From contig JANSYI010000022.1 of NCBI GenBank assembly GCA_024742475.1, forward strand, positions 102,440 to 166,439: 64,000 bases of DNA. The letters run 5' to 3'. The stretch is from a bacterium. GTDB lineage: Bacteria > Myxococcota_A > Polyangia > Nannocystales > Nannocystaceae. This document shows, in pieces, positions 60,557 through 64,000 of the stretch. The position numbers were made by a program, and so were the translations under genes. The notes beneath the pieces are model-generated. The model saw only the letters and a list, made by a program, of their open reading frames with translations, was not told the DNA's origin and ran no database searches. The stretch's first letter is position 1. Each line of letters opens with the position of its first letter.

Positions 60557-63488
60557 ACCCCTGGCGCTCCAGCCATCCGCGCAGCGCATCCACGGTGACG
60601 TGAGACGCCCCGCTCACGCCCTCGAGGCTCTCGACCGCCCCCCGAACCATCCCCTCGGTCTCAGGCTCGATCGACCCCTGCTCTTCTTGCACCTTCGCAA
60701 TGCCCAGCACGGCCTTCGCCGCGTAGGGGGTGGCCAAGGGGATGCCTTCGGCAGCTTGGACTGCCGAGCGAAAGGCGGACTCGGCTTCGCTCAGCTCCTC
60801 GAGCGCGAAGTGGGCCTCTCCGATGGTTACCCAGGCGGTGCTGCGTCCGTTGGCCAGCTCGGTCTGGCCCAAGATCTCGATGGCCTCGCGCCCCAATTTC
60901 AGCGCATCTCGGTGCTCTCCTCGGCGATGCGCTTGGGAGGCGGCTTCGGTGAGGGCGGCGGCGAGCCCAGAAGGGAGGGCGTGCTCTCGAAGCGCCTCGA
61001 TCGTGGCCTTCAGCGACGCCTGGGCTTCCGCATCGCGCCCGACCTCGGAGAGCAGCTGCGAGTAGAGGACCTCGGCATCGAATCGGGCCGTCAACCGCTG
61101 CCCGCCGGTCGTACGCATGATGGCAATCCCTCGCTCGAGGACTACGATCGCCCGCTCGACCTCTCCGGTGGCTGCGTAGAGCTCCGCGAGGTGGTTGTCG
61201 ATCCGCGCGACCTCGGCATGCTCCTCGCCATAGGCGGCCGCGAGTTGTCCGCGGGCCTCCTCGAACATCGTGAGCGCCTCATGCTTCTTTCCTAGGGCGA
61301 GTGTGATGCGTGCGAGGTTGGCCAGCATGCGGCTGGCGTTGGGGTGCCGTTCGCCCTCTGCTTGAATCGTTCGAGCGTAGGCTTCTTCGAACATGGACGC
61401 CGATGCTTCGACCTCACCTTTTCGGTAGAGCGTCACGGCGAGGTCGGAGTAGGCGTTGATGAGCGAGGGATCCTCGGGATCCCGCGCGGTCCGTACGTCG
61501 ATGATCTCGCGAAAGATGGGCTCGGCCTTCGTAAAGTCGCCCGCCATGCCGTAGGCGACGCCCTCCGCCCGCATGAGGTCGAGTGATTCCAGCTTCGAGG
61601 CGCCGATCTCCTCGAGCAGAGTCTGGCCCGTCGCGCCCCAGCGATGGGCTTCGGTGGCGTCCTTGCTCGCGTAGAACTCCACGGAGTGTGCGGCCGCCTC
61701 CGCGGCCAGGTGATAGTCGCCGGAGGCGAGACCGTCGTTGAAGGCTTCGCGCACCAGTTCGTCGGACGACAACCCGTCGGCCCGTTGTTGCAGTTGCACG
61801 ATCCTCAGGCGTGCGCGGCCGATTGTCGGGCGGTAGCCGATGGCCTGCGCGCGCTCGAGCAGGTCGTGGGCTCGCGCGAGCGCGTCCTCGTAGTCGAGGT
61901 CGCTGAGCTCGTCGGGCACGGCCTGAATCTCCGCTCGCAGCTCGAGAAGTGACCGCCGAACGTCGGGATCGGTCGGGAGTGGATCGAGCTTTCGCAGCGC
62001 ATCGGCGTTGGTGCAGGGATCGAGCGTCGGCAGCGACCCGGCCGCGCGCACGGACGACTCGAGCGCCGCGACATCCCCCGAGCGCAGCTCCTGCACCACG
62101 GCTTCGTAGGCTTGGCGGCGGTCGGCGAGGCAGGCCGCGATAAGCTCGAACGTGCCCTCGGTCTGCTCCTTGCGCACGTGTGTCGCCGTGCAAGCCTCGG
62201 TGTAGGCCTCGGCCCAGGCGTCGGCATAGCTCGCAAGGGGAGCGAGGGCGCGCTGCACCGTGTCGCCGACGTGGGGCTTGCCCGTTGCGGCGGCCGCCTG
62301 CGTCAGCTCGTCTTTGACCTCGGGCGTCCACAGGCTGCGCATCTGGGCCGCGCCCGCTCGGCACGGATCGTCGTCGTCCGTGGCAGCGGTTGCGGCTGCA
62401 CCCGCGACGCCCGCGATGAGCAGCGCGCCGAGCGAGAACGCCACGCGTCCTCGGGACATCGGCGGTCTCTCCAGCCTGCGCAGCAGCACGTCCATCGACG
62501 CGAAACGATCGTAGGGGTCCGCCGCCAGACCTCGGCGAAGGATCTTCAAGATCCGCCGGGGCACTCGGCGACCCGGCAGAGGGGCACGGATCTCGCCGCG
62601 CTGGATGTTGTAGAGCAGCGGGCCTGCGCTTCGGCCCGCAAACGGACGGACCCCGCACAGGGCCTCGAACAGCGCGACGCAGAAGCTGAACTGATCGGTT
62701 CGCGCGTCGATCTCACTGCCGGCCCACTGCTCGGGAGCCATGTACGCCATCGTGCCGACCATGGCGCCGGTCTTGGTGATCTTGTTCGAGAGGTCGGACG
62801 CCGCCACGGAGCTCGAAGTCCGACTTTCTGGAGACGCGGTCGCCGGCTGGCCCGCGGCCTGGGACGACCCCGCGGTGCGCTCGACGCTCTTGCCCTCGGG
62901 CTTCGGCACGATCGCGCGAGCGAGCCCGAAGTCCGCGACCAGTGCCCGTCCATCCTCCCCGACCAGCACGTTGTCCGGCTTGAAGTCGCGGTGCACCAGC
63001 TCGATGGCGTGGGCGGCAGCCAGGCCGCGGCCCGCTTGAATGAACAGCTGCACGATCTCCTGCCACGACCGCGGGCTCTCTTCGAGCCACTGACGAACGG
63101 TGCCGCCGGGGATGTACTCCATCGCGATGAACACCTGCCCTTCGTGTTGCCCGACCTCGTGCACCGGGACCACGTTGGGATGGGACAGCCGCGCCATCGC
63201 TCGCGCTTCGCGGGCCATTCGGATCGTCGATTGCTCGCTCTCCTTGCTCTGCAGCTTGAGCGCGACCGGTCGATCCAGCTCCAGGTCGTGTACGCGGTAG
63301 ACGACCCCCATCCCGCCTTCGCCGAGCTTGCGCTCTACGCGAAAGGTCCCCGCCACCAGCGTCCCTGGCTGGAGCTCCGCGCCAAGGTTCGGCGGGTCGA
63401 TGGGAGGGGCGGCCGCGATCTGCCTGAGCGCCTCGTCGAATGACTCGGCATCCTCGGTGCTCGCGCAGTACAGGTCGTCGGAGTCCAC
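60543..63488 (-). CDS. Hanks-type Ser/Thr protein kinase with TM segment and TPR region
   Basis: Membrane-anchored kinase of 981 aa from GTG 63488. The kinase domain (about 48-340) is complete: KLGEGGMGVVYR loop, VALKL lysine (about 78), HRDFKPDN (166-173), DFGLA (186-190) and MAYMAPEQ (248-255). Between DFGLA and GTMAYMAPEQ there is a Ser/Ala/Thr-rich insertion of about 40 residues in the activation segment. A TM helix (FSLGALLIAGVAGAAATA, about 351-368) separates it from an extracytoplasmic helical region with TPR-like repeats (about 540-940). This is the common myxobacterial kinase-TPR type. It could phosphorylate ligands of FHA proteins such as the one at 4.2 kb; no direct link is seen. 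Confidence 0.93.
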   Translation of the reverse strand: MDSDDLYCASTEDAESFDEALRQIAAAPPIDPPNLGAELQPGTLVAGTFRVERKLGEGGMGVVYRVHDLELDRPVALKLQSKESEQSTIRMAREARAMARLSHPNVVPVHEVGQHEGQVFIAMEYIPGGTVRQWLEESPRSWQEIVQLFIQAGRGLAAAHAIELVHRDFKPDNVLVGEDGRALVADFGLARAIVPKPEGKSVERTAGSSQAAGQPATASPESRTSSSVAASDLSNKITKTGAMVGTMAYMAPEQWAGSEIDARTDQFSFCVALFEALCGVRPFAGRSAGPLLYNIQRGEIRAPLPGRRVPRRILKILRRGLAADPYDRFASMDVLLRRLERPPMSRGRVAFSLGALLIAGVAGAAATAATDDDDPCRAGAAQMRSLWTPEVKDELTQAAAATGKPHVGDTVQRALAPLASYADAWAEAYTEACTATHVRKEQTEGTFELIAACLADRRQAYEAVVQELRSGDVAALESSVRAAGSLPTLDPCTNADALRKLDPLPTDPDVRRSLLELRAEIQAVPDELSDLDYEDALARAHDLLERAQAIGYRPTIGRARLRIVQLQQRADGLSSDELVREAFNDGLASGDYHLAAEAAAHSVEFYASKDATEAHRWGATGQTLLEEIGASKLESLDLMRAEGVAYGMAGDFTKAEPIFREIIDVRTARDPEDPSLINAYSDLAVTLYRKGEVEASASMFEEAYARTIQAEGERHPNASRMLANLARITLALGKKHEALTMFEEARGQLAAAYGEEHAEVARIDNHLAELYAATGEVERAIVVLERGIAIMRTTGGQRLTARFDAEVLYSQLLSEVGRDAEAQASLKATIEALREHALPSGLAAALTEAASQAHRRGEHRDALKLGREAIEILGQTELANGRSTAWVTIGEAHFALEELSEAESAFRSAVQAAEGIPLATPYAAKAVLGIAKVQEEQGSIEPETEGMVRGAVESLEGVSGASHVTVDALRGWLERQGYDGE

Positions 63489-63798
63489 GACGTGACGACG
63501 CTACCACGCCGACTGTGCGCGCGACTCGGGGGGGCAGGCAGGGGCGGGGGGGAGATCCAGTCCGGAAGACGTGTTGATCTACTCGAGGAGATCCAGTCCG
63601 GAAGACGTGTTGATCTACTCGACTAAGAACCGTCTCCATGAGCGGAGAGTGGGCGGCAAACGCCTCGGTCCGCGAACTCCGACTTGCGCCAACGCCCGAG
63701 TCCGCGCAGATCGGCCCGCCGCTCGGGCCCAGACCCGCATCGAACCAGCGCCTGCGGACGAGCTCTCGCCCGCCTTCAGCCTTCACGTTGTCGAACGG
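63489..63798. other. 310-bp intergenic region upstream of the kinase gene
   Basis: Contains the 36-bp tandem repeat at 63551-63622 and otherwise no supported gene. It must hold the kinase promoter, reading leftward. Right of it lies the 3' end of the minus-strand ORF at the window edge. Confidence 0.5.
63551..63622. repeat. Perfect 36-bp tandem duplication
   Basis: Two adjacent identical copies (63551-63586 and 63587-63622), each starting GGAGATCCAGTCCGG and ending GATCTACTCGA. They lie 63-134 bp upstream of the kinase GTG. Copies without any difference suggest recent duplication or selection for a paired regulatory site. Confidence 0.85.
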
Positions 63799-64000
63799 CT
63801 ACAGTCCGTAGGACACGACGCGCACGCCGAATCTGTGCCGCATCATCACGGTCCCTTCGGGGAACGCGACGTCCTGGTCTCCGGCCTTGAACGCGGCCAG
63901 CGCAGCGGCGTACGCGTTCAAGAAGGCGCGCCGCAGACGGCCGAGCATGCGACGGGTCAGCGGCTCGTCGGCGGCAAACGTCGGGCGCCGACCGAACATC
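63799..64000 (-). CDS. C-terminal part of an ORF at the window edge, possible transposase tail
   Basis: An open frame enters from the right edge and stops at 63799. An ATG at 63999 exists, but the frame may begin further right. The end AYAAALAAFKAGDQDVAFPEG followed by TVMMRHRFGVRV resembles the C-terminal FPxGTYxMRxxxGVRC ending of REP-associated/Y1-like and other transposases in Myxococcota. That likeness is from memory and rests on a short segment. No inverted repeats or catalytic residues are visible in the window. Confidence 0.35.
   Translation of the reverse strand, partial: MFGRRPTFAADEPLTRRMLGRLRRAFLNAYAAALAAFKAGDQDVAFPEGTVMMRHRFGVRVVSYGL

Noticed and set aside
63551..63622. 36-bp repeat as a CRISPR remnant or cloning adaptor
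   Set aside because: Only two copies with no spacer. The sequence does not match a vector or adaptor known to me, and it lies within ordinary intergenic DNA.
1..64000. tRNA, rRNA or replication-origin features
   Set aside because: No cloverleaf-like segment with a CCA-adjacent acceptor, no rRNA-like conserved stretch, and no DnaA-box cluster was recognised on either strand by reading; a tRNAscan-SE/Infernal run would be decisive.

Overview
The window is GC-rich, densely coded chromosomal DNA from a myxobacterium, most likely Nannocystineae (a relative of Nannocystis, Plesiocystis or Enhygromyxa). The reasons are: more than twenty predicted lipoproteins whose anchor Cys is followed by a long Ser/Thr/Gly/Asp linker; two proteins with MYXO-CTERM-like tails; a Hanks-type Ser/Thr kinase fused to TPRs; an FHA-DUF4388 protein; PilZ proteins; and two proteins resembling the Myxococcales-restricted DUF2378 family. 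No rRNA, tRNA, CRISPR array or replication origin was recognised. Many start sites are GTG or TTG, and long frame-shadow ORFs are everywhere because of the base composition.

Layout. 0-9.3 kb: partial amidase, UbiA prenyltransferase, LamG lipoprotein, His- and Tyr/Trp-rich lipoprotein with an Arg/Ser/Pro tail, FHA-DUF4388 protein, M19-like dipeptidase lipoprotein, methyltransferase, a 68-aa MYXO-CTERM miniprotein and small proteins. 9.3-13.5 kb: a cholesterol-dependent-cytolysin-like (CDC-like) pore-forming lipoprotein next to a patatin-like lipoprotein, a plausible membrane-attack pair. 13.7-22.3 kb: DUF2378-like protein, lipase, a nucleotidyltransferase pair, a LysR regulator divergent from a lipoprotein with two RskA-like domains, a dihydrolipoamide-dehydrogenase-like flavoprotein and a YfaP-like lipoprotein. 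22.4-29 kb: CASTOR/POLLUX-type channel, FadL-like porin, NAPE-PLD-like metallohydrolase, a large lipoprotein, and a second nucleotidyltransferase pair bracketed by 17-bp direct repeats. 29-42 kb: V4R protein, di-haem cytochrome, RNase Z, PilZ protein, 2OG-Fe(II) oxygenase, two beta-propeller lipoproteins, a TPR protein and a MYXO-CTERM exoprotein.

42-48.5 kb is the most unusual region. It looks less GC-rich than its surroundings and reads on the minus strand as: OmpA-like/peptidoglycan-binding protein (interrupted by an in-frame stop), a 698-aa protein with several C-terminal membrane segments, a multi-TM partner joined by an ATGA overlap, an orphan copy of the 698-aa protein's last residues, and a second, frameshifted copy of the partner. 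This is the layout expected of an effector-immunity locus that has expanded by tandem duplication. No toxin domain was recognised, so the assignment is by architecture only.

48.7-64 kb: a trypsin-like protease with a concanavalin-like tail, small lipoproteins, two paralogous ConA-like lipoproteins flanking a serine carboxypeptidase, a heterodimeric ABC exporter with one degenerate ATP site, a kinase-TPR protein with a 36-bp perfect tandem repeat upstream, and at the right edge a truncated ORF that may be a transposase tail. Secreted, surface-bound and signalling functions dominate, as expected of a predatory, surface-associated bacterium. Several reading frames are broken (about 32.5, 42.4, 43.1 and 48.1 kb). 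Two of these breaks are at poly-G runs, so raw reads should decide between assembly error and real decay or phase variation.
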